A DNA stretch of 64,000 nt, taken from the NCBI GenBank assembly GCA_007922195.1, contig ML681963.1, positions 136,392,173 through 136,456,172 of the forward strand, written 5' to 3'. The position numbers were made by a program, and so were the translations under genes. Shown here one piece after another: positions 33,065 through 45,094 of this stretch; the stretch's first letter is position 1, and the number at the start of each line of letters is the position of its first letter. Source of the stretch: Podocnemis expansa. Lineage: Eukaryota > Chordata > Testudines > Podocnemididae. A model generated the notes under the pieces. It was not told the DNA's origin, ran no database searches, and saw only the letters and a program-made list of their open reading frames with translations.

Positions 33065-33306
33065 TATGTGGAGAAACTTTCTGTTGATTATTCTTCTTTC
33101 TCTCCACTCTCCTCATTTTAACTTCCCCATCTTTACTCTTCAACTTTGGTGATTCGGTGAAAGCTTCTGTGATAAGGTTTGAACAGAGCTCTGAAGACAC
33201 AGGCCACAGTCATTTTAACCTCTTTCTGTAGAGTGTTCTATTGTCCCTCCAGCACTGAGCCTCTCAAGCTTTCCCATTTAAATCTGTCTCTTCTGGGGCA
33301 CGCAGC

Positions 33307-33930
33307 CAGGGCTGGATTAAGGCAGGGCTTTAGGGGCTGTAGCCCCAGGGCCAATGCAAGGCCACAGCTGCAGCCCCATAGCAGTGACAGCATCTCCAGC
33401 TGGAGCGCCGCCAGCCTGCATTGTGCCAGCAGTGGCCCTGCCAGACTGGTTTGCCCCAGCCAAACCACATGCTCCTAGAGCCTCGCTGTGCCTGCCAGCC
33501 CATGTGCTGTAGCACTGCACCTCAGCACCAGACCCACCTGAGTGCCACCCTGCCCCCAAGCTGGCTGGTGGCTGGCCTGCCATACTGAGGGGGGCAGAGG
33601 GCAGCCAGGCACCCAGGTGCCAGGCTGTGGAGGAGCCACCCCCATCACAGCCTGGGAATCCTCTGGCCTCTGACCCTGCCCTGGGCACAAAGAGGGAGCC
33701 ACAGGGACCAGAGATCAATATAGTCACCCGTTCCTGCCAGGGAGCCCCCAACAGTTGTGGGAGAGCAGGACATAGGCATGCAGAACCCCACCATGGAGCA
33801 CTGCTGCCGACAGGCGGATGGGGGCATCAATGTATGTATGCCTTCAGGCACCAGAGACCCCACTGCCCTACCCACTGCAGTCCCCAAACTCTAATACCCT
33901 GAGGCCCACTGGGGCATTAATCCAGCCCTG
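33307..33930. mobile_element. hAT-like MITE, CAGGGCTGGATTAA family, copy 1
   Basis: It begins cagggctggattaaggcagg and ends ggcattaatccagccctg, clear inverted termini. The 8-bp flanks cacgcagc (33299-33306) and cagtcagc (33931-33938) agree at 6 of 8. The inside is GC-rich and carries ctttaggggctgtagcccc near the left end, matched at 36900-36922 in the second copy. No transposase is present, and overlapping open frames here are compositional. Confidence 0.8.
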
Positions 33931-33938
33931 CAGTCAGC

Positions 33939-35624
33939 ATACCATTCACACATGTTCTTAGCTGACAGTATACGAGTTTGCTTCCTAAGTGTTAGCAAAG
34001 TTCTTGCTAGCACAGATCTGATAACATCATATAGGCATTGTCCAGCGGTAAGAAGCATGACTTAGTGAAATAAATATTACTGGCTAGAGGAAATGGGCAC
34101 CAGAAAACAAAAAGGAATTGAAACTTGGCAGAACAGTTTTTTTTTTCCAAATATCTCATCTTCAATATACCACAGGGACTTGTAACATTTATTTTCAAAC
34201 AACAGTAATTTCTTTTCAGGAAGAAAAAAAATTCTGTTGTGGAAACTTCAATTAAAATAACATGACAACTGAGGCTTACATCCACAGAGACAAGACAAAC
34301 TGTCCTTAACTCACCCCTCTATGCATATGAATTTAAGAGCTCAGTGTTTTTGTGTGCATGTCTTCCTCTCTCTGAACAGGGCTATGAGACAAATTGAACA
34401 GAAACTATCCAAATCATCCTTTATAGAACAGGTGCTGTTTGGATGCTCCATTCTGCCTCTGATTTTTGCAGTGAGTGGGAAGAAATCATCCCATTTTCTT
34501 TTTCTGCTCCCAAGCAGCATGTTGATTTCTGACCAGCTGAAATCGTCCCATCATCATCACACAATCCCTGGTCCATTTGTTTTGGAAGCTGTGAACCTGC
34601 ACCTAAACCCAGCCCCTCATCATGCCAGTAATGCTCCCAATGTGATGGTTTTCATTCTCTTTCTAAAAGTCACAAATAATCCCCCAAACTAGGAACAGCT
34701 CCAAATTAATTAAAACATGTGCGGTGTCTGAAATGAAAAATGTACTCAAAGGAAGCACAATTTATGCAGAGACAGAGATTGCGTCTTGGGAGGGATGCAG
34801 ATATCTTAACTAACTTCCACCATCCTTAAATGCTGAATCACCACATTCTGGCTGAGGTATCTGATATCCTGTAAGATGCTCAAGGCTCCAAAGATGTCCC
34901 TAATGCATTTAAGTGCCTCAATATGCATGTATAATTCTATTAACCAATGAGAACAAATTCCTGTGTATAGTGGTCCTTAAGAGAGTGACTGATTCTCAAG
35001 TGGATGCCATATTTATGGTTTTCGGTGGTTACTAAGAGATGGGGCGGGGGGTGGGGGGGAGAACTAGGCATTTGGGTAGGGTTTCCAGGTGCTGGGGGAA
35101 GTCAGGTCAGGTCAAATTACAGCTTTCAGCTGAAGAGAATTCTGAATTTTTCCCACTTATTTGCAGCCCGAACCCCTCCCCTCTTGCCCATCTGCATTCA
35201 AACATCACAGATTTTCTTGCTACTTGGACCCAATTCAAGCCTCAAACATCACAAGCTCAGTCCAGGGAGCATGCTACACAAACTCAGCCATTTCATAGGG
35301 TTCCTGGAGAGAGAGGAAGGGACTATATGTAAAGACGTATGGCATTGCAGCTGTTATTTATCAGCTGGTTTTGTACTAATTTGAGACTAGAATTTGATCC
35401 TTTAAAATTTTGCTACATATCGCTGTCAATATTGATAGATATAAAGAGAAAGCTTATGCATGCAACTTGAAATGCAATTTATATGTAAAGTTAAGACATC
35501 ATAACTTAGGCACTAGAAACATATGCAATATGGAAATCTTACCCTTTATGCTCAAGAATTCAGTCTTGTGGGTCTGTTTAATAAGTTATCCAGAGATCAC
35601 ATACGTAGTAATAATTATGCTTCT
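33939..35624. other. Unassigned non-coding DNA
   Basis: I see no recognised gene or element. The plus-strand frame at 34321-34692 contains no motif I know. A G-rich patch lies at 35041-35060. Confidence 0.45.
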
Positions 35625-35715
35625 CTCTTATTAGAGGGCTTTTCATCCAGAGTCCTCAAAGCACTTTACAGAGAATGGACCATTTGCCCCATTTTGGACA
35701 GCAGGTATAAATGAT
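35625..35715 (+). repeat. Ancient interspersed repeat fragment
   Basis: The words gagtcctcaaagcactttac, aga and ccccattttggacagcagg resemble the start of the repeat at 45095-45295. They have the look of an old SINE or LINE-derived family. Not named. Confidence 0.45.
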
Positions 35716-36063
35716 AACGTCAAACTTATATCACAAGGACGTGAACAGCAGCAGAAACACAGGCAGAACATCAGCATGACCAAACATAAGCATATGTGAG
35801 AGATTAAAAATTGCGCCTGGCTGGCAAAGGTAAGCACCGCTCACTCTAGCCACAGAGATAAATACTCCTAAACCACATTACTGTCCCTCATATCCATACA
35901 CTTATGTAAGAGAAAAAGGAACCTTGAATTCTCTCCCAGCTATAAATTTTTAATAGGCAGAGCTCATTTTCACAGGATACACAATAAGTGGCACTAAAGG
36001 CCTTAGGGCCCAGCATCAGCTGTCCAAAGTCAATAGAGGATTTATCAAAAACAGTAATAAAGT

Positions 36064-36277
36064 AAAGTTCCAAAGGGATAGCCATGTTAGTCTAATCCAG
36101 CAAAACAAACAAGGAGTCCTGCGGCATTTTCAAAGACTAACAAATTTATTTATCACATGAGCTTTCATGGGAGATAAATTCCACTTCAAGTGTCTGACAA
36201 AGTGGGATTTTCTCCCAAGAAAATTCATGCAATAAACAAACATTAGTCTCTAAAAGAGCCACAAGACTCTTTGTTTT
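36064..36277 (-). mobile_element. Hairpin (inverted-dimer) PLE tail with 11-bp duplication
   Basis: The left unit begins aagttccaaagggatagcca and runs through aaacaaggagtcctgcggca, tttatttatcacatgagctt and gggagataaattccactt. The right unit reads the same blocks back as agtgggattttctcccaag, aaaattcatgcaataaacaa, gttttag-side sequence. It stops at ctctttgtttt without the ccaaagg terminus. A perfect 11-bp direct repeat, agtaataaagt, lies at 36053-36063 and 36278-36288. The structure is therefore a single insertion of an inverted dimer. Confidence 0.85.
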
Positions 36278-36288
36278 AGTAATAAAGT

Positions 36289-36871
36289 GGCCAATTGTTC
36301 TGGAACAAAGCTGACCTCTGGATGCATGCTCCCCTCTGCTATTTGGTAATAGGAACAAGGGCTAATATGATCTGAAACTGGGAAGGGGCATCACACACAT
36401 AGGGTAAGGAAACACATGGGAGAATGGCTGAACAGCCACCACGAGTAGCTCCTCCTGCTGCTGCAATCCTGTGAACTGAAAGGATGTCCAGGGAAGGGAG
36501 ACAAGTCTGAGAAATGGCCTCTATCCAGCCTATCTTCCCCCTCAGAGCAGCGTAAATTATCATTAAAAAATAATTAACAGCAACTTGTCCACTGTTCTTT
36601 TTACATACCACAGAAGGGGCAGGCAGTATACAGGCAATAATACTGACAAGATCTATGCAGGACTGTGGACAGTCAGATAACAACAGACCAGAAACTGGCC
36701 ATTAGAACAGACCGTGAACACATGGATCTCCTGCTAGAACTCCCAGCAACAGCTGGCAGATCAGCTCTGCTGGTGTACAATCCAGCAGAAAAGACAACAC
36801 ACCCTGAAGTAGTGACCCAACAAAGGCTATACAAATACAAATTCAGTGTTTCCATTTCATGTGGCTTTAGG
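36289..36871. other. Unassigned non-coding DNA
   Basis: I see no recognised gene or repeat between the hairpin PLE tail and the MITE. Confidence 0.45.
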
Positions 36872-36879
36872 CATGAGGA

Positions 36880-37410
36880 CAGGGCCGGGTTATTGCAAGA
36901 GCTTTAGGGGCTTACGCCCCAGGCCCTGGCCAAAGGGGGGGTGGGGTGGGGGCAGGCTCCAGCCACTGAAACCTCTGCAATAATCCAGACCCTGCCCAGC
37001 TCAGCACCAGCAAGGCAGCAGCAAGATGCGCTCCTGCCCTGCTGGCACTGTGACCAGGAGGGAGGGGGCAGGGCCCTGGGCCAGAAGCCAGGCTCTGCAC
37101 TCAGCTCCACCCTGCGCTGGCTCACCTGCCCCCAGGGGCAGGGCAGGCCAGCACCTCTTCCACCCAGCAGGGCTGGCTGGCACTGGGGGCAGGGGTCTCT
37201 GCCGGGGCCTTCCAGCGCCCACTGGCACGTTGCAGTCACCCTCCTCACCACCACCCTGGCCAGAGAAGGGCTGGGGCAGAAGTGCCTGTGCAGTGGGGCC
37301 AACAGTCATGGGCAGCCTGGGGCCCTTGCTGTGGAGTGGCAGAGGACTAGGCTGGGGAGCCTCATGGTGGGGGGCAGCCCAGAGCCCCTGGGTGGGTTAA
37401 TCCAGCCCTG
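36880..37410. mobile_element. hAT-like MITE, CAGGGCTGGATTAA family, copy 2
   Basis: It starts cagggccgggttattgcaag and ends gggttaatccagccctg. The 8-bp flanks catgagga (36872-36879) and tatgagga (37411-37418) agree at 7 of 8, fixing both ends. It shares termini and the ctttaggggct(t/g)(a/t)cgcccc-like block with 33307-33930, but the GC-rich interiors differ. It is non-autonomous. Confidence 0.85.
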
Positions 37411-37418
37411 TATGAGGA

Positions 37419-37739
37419 TACTCAAAGAATATCTGCAGTTCATACTGTTTACAAGCTTGCTAGGAAATAAAACCTTTCCTATAGCAATCATTCAAAGTTG
37501 GATCACTAATATTAAGGGTCCATAAGTAAGTGACCTGACTTTTGGAATTGCTGAGCAGATTCATTTGCCTCTGTCTTGAAAATCTTGGCCTATCATTTTA
37601 CAGTGTCACACACTGTCATGTCTGAATGCCAACTGCTTTGCATACAGCAACATCTAATGAGAGTTATTGTCTCTCCTTTTGCCTCATGATACACCATTTT
37701 ATCTGCAGAGAAATCTCTAACTGTAGATCACCAGCAGTT
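37419..37739. other. Unassigned non-coding DNA
   Basis: I see no recognised feature. Confidence 0.45.
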
Positions 37740-37835
37740 CATAGAATCATAGAATATTAGGGTTGGAAAGGACCTCCAACCCCCTTGCTGCAGGACCAGC
37801 CTCAACTAAATCATCCCAGTCAAGGTTTTAACAAG
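37740..37835 (-). mobile_element. CR1 3'-end fragment
   Basis: The sequence catagaatcatagaatatta, gggttggaaaggacctc and aaatcatcccagtcaaggtt matches the last hundred bases of CR1 in minus orientation (compare 10893-10990). It is a dead-on-arrival 5'-truncated insertion with no coding part. Confidence 0.85.
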
Positions 37836-39927
37836 CCTTATTAAGTAAGCCAAATAGAGCTGGGAACATGGTATTTATCATAAGAGACTTCTTCATGTAA
37901 ATGACAAACACCAGGACAAACATAACCTTTCCTGACAATTTTCATAATAAAGTCTTACAAATTAGAGTAAAATCGACTCATCAGAACACCCTTCTTATGG
38001 GAATTAGGTTATCTGTAGAGTTGTCAATCACCCCTAAATATTTTCTTTTTCTCATTTAAATTTAAACAACAAGATCTGTGTGGAAATCTCTAGCCTTCCC
38101 CTATTAATTAAACTTGCCGTAACAAATGATGACCATGCAAAAGCAAAAATAATCATATGCAAATAATAAACTAACTCAGCAGGCCAATAAATGAAAGCAG
38201 CATAATAGTCCCTTTAACCAACACCAGGAACATAACCTCAGCATTCCCCATATTGTACTCTGCATTAGACCTTTCTCCCCACTTTAATTCTAAACTGTTT
38301 AAAATATTATGTTTAACATGTACAAATATATTATATGCTTATCTTTTAAATAGCATAAAAAATAACTGTGACTGAAGGGCATGAGCTGCTGTTTCCTGGT
38401 TTCTTATTTTGGGAGTCAATAGAGGGAACTTAATATACGCACTGTCAGCTTTGGGGCACTACAAAGCTTGTGAACGCCCAGTAATTTGGGGTATTTTATA
38501 AAAGCTGAGCAAATCTCAGATTTCCTTTAAGGATCCCAGCCATTTTCTTTATGGAGACAGCCTTCAAAATGTAAATAGATTTCACCATGTTTCAAAGTTT
38601 TCTATTTACTGTTGACCAAGATCCTACCCCCACCACCTATGTTTAGAGTTGACCTTCAGCATCCATGAGCTGAAGATCAGAGAATAATTTCTTATAAGTT
38701 AGCAAAGTACAGCCTTCCACATGTTTCATTTAGTATTTTCCATCTTACTTTGTATCAGAAATTTATTCTGCTTTCAGTGCAATTGTGGGTTCTATTAAAA
38801 GAGATTTTAATTATGGAAAAGCTATGCACTAACAACAATGATACAAGAGAATACTAGGATAAAAACTAAAGTCTATTTCAGGCTCTTGGAGCAACAGAAT
38901 CAAATTCTTTCTTCCCTTACAATTGCAAATGCCTCTTCCCTCTTGCATATTTCCATCATCTAATGCCCCCAGACCTAATATCTTATTTCATCTTCCTCTT
39001 TGATTTCTCTTCTAAGCATCCTGGAAAAAGCACCCTAAGGCTAGCTACCTCAGTTGAATTTTGGAACCCCAAGGTTACAATGGAGAAATTATGAGTGCTC
39101 GTTAGAGAAATATTAGACCTAGAATCAGACTGAACAGCTAATGTTCCGTTTGTATTTTAAGGCTGAATTTACTATAACTCTCCACATTCCAAACCATGCT
39201 TACTATCAAAGCTTTAAAAAACAGTATAAGGGTGAATGAAGGGTGAAGATGATAGGCACTCCCTGGCCATTCTGTAGCCACACAATGTTCATGTTTGCTC
39301 AGATTCTGTTTACTGTTTTATCTCTGTCTTTTCCTTTTGTATGTGACTTCTATGCACCTGTGATCTCAGCATCACCAACAGAACACAAAGGACTGCACCA
39401 ATTCTCCAGGCTTTTCCAACAGCAGTGCTTAGTTGATGCCAACTATCATTGCCAGCTCAGTAATGAAAGGTTGCTCTAATTCCTTCCCTCCAGATTTCCA
39501 CTCTGTCGAGGTGGGGGCAGGGAGGAGAATCCTTGCAGGGCAGGATAGGATCTCGAAATCTGCTTCCAATTACAATTTTTGCAGCTGAGATTCTTGGATA
39601 AACCAATTAATTGAAGCACCTTCTCTGCACAGCACAGTCTATAATGCTGACGTAAGTCAGCCCTAAATTTGGGATCAAATCACTCCCCCCACCACAATTT
39701 TAGCAGCAAAAAGAGAGCTAATAAAACATTTAGTGTGTGTAAAAAAATGCATCTGGAATGCTCTCATTCATAACACAAAAAGAGAAAATATACTGGACCT
39801 GTGCATCAATAGTTAAGTCTCTACTTGTATACATGTAGCACTAAATTCACAGAAAGTACACTTCTCTAGCCCATATTTATTATTACTAATTAATTATTTC
39901 ACTTGAAAATTTAGGAGCCTCTGTCAT
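37836..39927. other. Unassigned AT-rich non-coding DNA
   Basis: I see no gene or known repeat in this 2.1-kb stretch. Confidence 0.45.
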
Positions 39928-40028
39928 GGAGATTAACCTCATTGTGCCTGGTGCTGCACAAACAAAAAACGAAGATTTACCCTTTCCTAAAAATCTTACA
40001 ATCTAAGTATAAAACAAGAAACAGGTGG
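39928..40028 (+). repeat. Ancient interspersed repeat fragment
   Basis: The words cattgtgcctggtgctgcac, aaacaaaaaacgaag, atcttacaatctaagtata and aacaagaaacaggtggg match the family at 14885-14957 and 46628-46835. Old and diverged. Confidence 0.5.
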
Positions 40029-42176
40029 GTATAAGCACTGGGTCCATGCGAGTGATAAAAGCCCATCATTTGCATGTGCAGGGGACATGTGCATGCGTGA
40101 GTATGTGAAAAACTCTGCAACACACTCAGAGATCAGGTTTTTGATTCTTCGGAAATTATGCCCTTAAGACGGGTGATGTAAACTACACAACTGGAACTGA
40201 GGTTAACTATTACCCAACACGCTTGAAAACTGATCTGTTATTTATCTATAATGCCCAAAACCTCCAGGCATTAACTAGCACTGCGATCACTTCTCATCTG
40301 TCATTTGACACATCTTGATTTTATAACACTTAGGAACAAGCACAGGAACATTTTTCTCATCTCTAAATTTGCACCCTTTTAGGAAGAGGAGGAAGGTTCA
40401 ATGACAATCTGGAGCACTCTACTTCCCCGTTAGTGGCTCCAGCTAGTCCCCATTCCATGGCAGGGCAGCAAGTAAGATGATAGGCAGATTCAACTGATGT
40501 GCCTTAAGAATACTGCTCTATTCAGTGACCAGTTCTGTGCTCCTGCTCTGTACATGATAGAACAGTACACATTAAAGTGACACAGCACAATGCGGAAGAA
40601 AGAATGGACATATTTTGTGGAATGCTTTGTTTTACTCAACAAGGTAATGAGCTTTGAGAATTATGTTAATGTGGGACTTCCAAGTCCTTGCACACCTGCA
40701 AAAGTTGTGTTGTTCCAGAGAAACCCAGAGGCAGAAGGGAGAGAGACAAGGAGCTGCAGATCTCTAGGGAAAGCTATTACCAAACTGATGTAAGTATAAG
40801 GGAATCCATCTAAACCAGCCTCGAAGTTCACCCAGATATTTCTTAGCTTATACACAAACTTACATCTTATAGTAAGTAAAAATTATTTTATTTTTGAAAG
40901 TTTAAAATCCCTTCCATTTTCACAAGCACCCCTCAGGACACATTAGCTTTGGTATAAGGATATGTTCCACTATCCTTGACAGATCCTGCACTGTAAGAAC
41001 CACTCTATACTGCATGCTCTCATTTTTAGACATACTCACTCCTTCAGGCAATACATGTAGGAAAGACATGCAGCTACCAAAGCTCTAATTTGCTGGCACT
41101 CTGCATCAGTCAGAGAAGCACCAGACCTGACAGGATGAACCATGGGGATATATTTTATTTTTTTCAGGTGGCGTGTTAATTTTGAAAGCCCTCTCAAGCC
41201 AAGCAGAAATAATAAGAAGCCATAGTGTGTGACAACTTGTGATGCTATATCAAACATGCTCCCATCAGTTGCTAAAGATGCACATCATTATGATTATAGA
41301 AATAATATTATGGTGGGAATGGGATGCAATGTGGCCATTTCAGTGATGACAAGTAGCCACAGATACAAAAATACCAGCATGTCCTAAATAAACACACAGA
41401 AAAAGCTGAAGCACCAGCAATTAAGTGAGAGAGATACAGGACCAAGGACATATCACATGGTACATAAATGGAGAGAAATCCAAGATGGAAAAGAGGATTG
41501 TCCTTTAGTATTGAATGCCATGAGCTCCATGATCATTCTAATTTAATCTAGCAGTGAGTCCCAAAGGCTACAGCTCATCTTCTCTGAAGATTCCAGCTCC
41601 AGCTCCCCCCTCTTAGTCACCAGTTTCACAGTTCCATTGAAATATAGCTGCTACAAGACATCATAATCATGGAAAGAGAAGCAGTTTCTCAGATAGCCAG
41701 GGCAAAATCCCCTATGGGCATCTGAATATCATAACAAAGACTTTACATCAAATGCTTCATATTTTTGGGAGCAAGGGCAGAGACTGGAAAATTGGGTTGC
41801 TTGGCTCAGAGTGACCTGTGTTGCTAAGCATATAGAGTATGCATTTTTGTACCAGTTAGATCTTTCAAGGAATTATGCTTCCTTACTATGTATAAATAAG
41901 TGAAGCTAAACATCACAATTTCCTGGCTGATTGTGTGAAGATCTGTGTGAATAGGGGTGACCACAGAGTTAGGGCCAGTCCCATGTAGAAGTAGTTAATG
42001 TGTGTTTGCAGCCATGGGAGTTTAGGCAATAAGATGTGATAGAGGAAGAAAGTTCTTCTAAATGCTTCCCATTTCTTACCAGTATCACTTCTGTTTTGCC
42101 TGAGTTCAGCTTCAGCCAACTAGGCTTGCTCCAAATGCTGATTCTGACTAGGCACTGACAAAGCTTGAAGATATGA
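40029..42176. other. Unassigned AT-rich non-coding DNA
   Basis: I see no recognised gene or element up to the DIRS terminus at 42177. Confidence 0.45.
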
Positions 42177-43862
42177 AGGTTACTCACCTTCATGCAGTAG
42201 CCAAGGTTCTTCGAGGTGCATGTCCCTCACATGCTTCACTTCAGGTGTGTGGACACACCCCGCACCTAGGATCGGAGATTTTTCAGCAGTACCCACAGGG
42301 GGAAAGGTGCGCACGCAGCAAGGACCATTGCTACTTGCGCGCCACTGTTGATGCGCACGCCTCCTCCTCCCCCACACTCCATCCCTCAGTTCCTTCTCCA
42401 CCGCAGAGACCACCTTAGCTTTGGGTATACTCCTAAGAAGAGGGGAGGAGGGCGGGTAGTGGAGCATGTCAGGGACACGCATCTCAAAGAATCTTGGCTA
42501 CTGCACAAAGATAAGTAGCCTTCATTTCTTCTTTGATCAGTGTCCACGACTACTCCACTTCAGGTGATTACCAAGCAGTTCTCCTGACAGGAGGAGGGAA
42601 CTTCAGAGTTTATCATGTGTATTGATAGTAACAGTGTGAGGCCAACTGCAGAGTCTGGCTTAGCAAGTTGTTCTATGGTGTAATGTTTTACAAAGGTATC
42701 TGCTCCGGACCATGTACCAGTCATGCATGTTCTGGGTAGGATCTCAATGTGGATAGTGATCTCATGGAATGAGAGCGGATAGGTTTAGGTGATTGTTCCT
42801 GTGGTAATGTGTAAGTCGTTCATAAGCATGAAGACATCCCCTATGAAACCGTCTGTTTGGGTATAGGGTGCCCTTGGGAACAATCAACAGTAGAGACAAA
42901 AAGCTTAGAAATCTTTGTGAACCATTTAGTTTTTTGTAAGAAGAAGGCAAAAGCATGTTTTATGTCTAGCGTATGGATGGCTGCCTGTTGCGGATTTGTA
43001 TGAGTTTTTGGGAAGAAACCAAAAATGTACTGCCTGAGTAGAATGGTAGGATGAAGTTATCCTTAGGAGGAATCTTGAATGTGGCGTACAGGAAGAACTT
43101 CAGCTTTGCAGAAGACTATATGGAGAGGATCCCACGTGAGTGCTGTGAGCTCTCTGATGGGTGTGGCGGAAGTAATAGCAACCAGAACAGAAAACATTAT
43201 TAACATGTGAAAGAAGGAATTCTCCACCACTGGTAGGAATGGTGGTTTCATGTGTGATCTAAGGACCATCGTCAGGACCCACTGAGTCGTAGGTGGACGG
43301 ATCTCTAGATATATGTTTAAGAGACCATTCTTAAATCTTTTTAGGAGTGGGTGAGCAAATAAGGTTTCATTGTATAAAGGATCATGAAATGTGGAAATAG
43401 CTACACGATGTACTTTTACTGTACTAACTGCGACCCTTGTTCCTTGCAGGCCTAAGAGTCGTTCCAGGGCATCTGGTATAGGAGCATCAGGGCATCAATG
43501 TATCGTTGATGACAGTAGCATGGGAAGTGATGTCACCATCGGAAGTAGGTACATCTCTCATTGGGGGTTTTCTAGTGTTAAGCAGAGATGTTTGGCCCTT
43601 TCAGGACATTGTGTTTGTATGTGATCGAACCGTCTAGATGCCATGCTATAGGATGGAGAATGTCCACGTAAGTGTGAAATGTTTTCCCCTTGTTTTGGGA
43701 AAGAAGAGTCAGCCATATCGGAAGGGTTGACTGGATGATTTCTTGGAGATGTTTATTAGGTAGGTATACCAGGTTTGTCACGTCCCTACTGGTGTTATCA
43801 ATACTACTCTGGGTCCTGACCTAGCCTATTTTCCAGATGATCTTGGGAATCACTGGTATTAA
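42177..43862 (-). mobile_element. DIRS-type retroelement, second family, 3' portion
   Basis: The 3' end lies on the left. The terminus at 42177-42236 (ggttactcaccttcatgcag, tagccaaggttcttcgaggt) is repeated in inverse orientation at about 42464-42521 (acgcatctcaaagaatcttg, gctactgcacaaagataagt). This is the arrangement expected of a DIRS terminal repeat and internal complementary region. Upstream on the minus strand is a decayed tyrosine recombinase. Its sequence differs from the DIRS copy at 49.7-55.35 kb, so it is a separate family. The gag/RT half is missing; the fragment ends at about 43863, where a CR1 begins. Confidence 0.75.
42560..43790 (-). pseudogene. DIRS tyrosine recombinase relic (second family)
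   Basis: The minus strand encodes, with interruptions, VKVHRVAISTFHDPLYNETL, FAHPLLKRFKNGL, RPPTTQWVLTMVLRSHMKPP and FSVLVAITSATPIRELTALT. A later block is VPKGTLYPNRRFHRG. It aligns with the first DIRS copy (LRVHVVAISAFH..., PPWDLNVVLQAMTELHYEP). The usual SARRxSEL box, with the first catalytic arginine, reads SATPIREL here, so that arginine is lost. Several stops break the frame. The enzyme integrates circular DNA by site-specific recombination; this copy is inactive. Confidence 0.7.
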
Positions 43863-43863
43863 T

Positions 43864-44230
43864 GGAAGAGAAGACTGAGGGGGGATTTGATAGCAACCTT
43901 CAACTACTTGAAGGGTTGCTCCAAGGAGGAGGGAGCTCGACTGTTCTCGGTAGTAACAGAGGGCAGAACGAGAAGCAATGGCTTCAAGTTACAGCTCGGG
44001 CGGTCCAGGCTGGATATTAGGAAAAACTTCCTTACTAGGCGAGTGGTGAAGCATTGGAATAAGCTGCCTAGGGAGGTGGTGGAATCTCCATCTCTGGAGG
44101 TGTTCAAGTCCCAGCTGGACAAAACCCTGACTGGGATGATCTAATGGGAGTGGTCCTGCTTTTTTTGGCAGGGGGTTGGACTAGATGACCTCGTGGGGTC
44201 CCTTCCAACCCTATGATTCTATGATTCTAT
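43864..44230 (+). mobile_element. CR1 LINE, 5'-truncated copy C
   Basis: Homology begins abruptly at ggaagagaagactgaggggg and continues to the 3' end ctatgattctatgattctat. The plus frame 43887-44144 encodes the CR1 C-terminus: [54 protein letters not shown]. It joins the DIRS fragment directly, so it may have inserted into it or removed its 5' half. Confidence 0.9.
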
Positions 44231-45094
44231 ACACTGGTCATATACACCAGTAGTTTGTTTGAGGTGGGCCAAAATGTTGCATTCTAGCTCTTAAGAATGG
44301 AGACAGAGAGAATGTTCATGCTGGAGCTCTCTACTGCATGCATAATGAATAGTTTCATGTCAATGAGTATTTTCTGCTAGCAAGACACTAGTCTCATACA
44401 CGTGTGCAATGAGCAGACTGTAATTTGTCACGTAGTCATGGCCCTTGTGACAAGTTAGAAAGGATGGGTTGTGTGGTGGACAAGGAGACTGGAATGACTA
44501 AGTTTAAAGTAAGTAATACAGTCAGTTTGCCTTTACCATGTTAAATGTTATGGGGAGGGAGAAAAGTGCTTTCTTCATTTTAGCACCAAGGAAAAACAGT
44601 AACACTTCTGTTCTGACTATGAAAGCTCATTTAGGAATACTAAATTAGACTGAAGCAGCTGAATGACACAGTGTATACATGATTATGGAGCTTGATCCAA
44701 AAGCCATTTAAGTCAGTGAGACTATTTTCACTGTGATGACTTCAAGAGGTTTTGGACCAATCCCACTAAGAACAGGGTCTTTTACATGAATTTCAAATGC
44801 CAGACCAATGAAATAGCTCTTTTTTTCATTTGAGGAATGTAAGTGTTAATAGAGGGAAGGTCACATATAAGGGGTAAAATGGTACTTGTATAAGTGAAGC
44901 ATTGATGTTGAATTACCAGAGACGAAGAGGGTTTTAATTATTTACAATGACATTGCAAGTATATTACTGTATATGCTCAACTTGCCACCTTAAGATAAAG
45001 GCCAGATATGTGGAACTTATGGCGAGAGAAATAACCTTTCACACCAGTGCTGTATGCTCTGTCTTATTTTGATTACACAACTGTGTAATAATAA
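44231..45094. other. Unassigned AT-rich non-coding DNA
   Basis: I see no recognised gene or element. Confidence 0.45.

Noticed and set aside
33238..33902. Several open frames of 60-144 codons on both strands
   Set aside because: They lie inside a GC-rich hAT MITE whose composition removes stop codons; none matches a transposase.
34321..34692. Plus-strand open frame of 123 codons
   Set aside because: No motif or repeat signature, and no acceptor-donor structure that I could defend.
36904..37525. Long overlapping open frames on both strands
   Set aside because: Same cause: GC-rich MITE at 36880-37410. No domain is recognisable.
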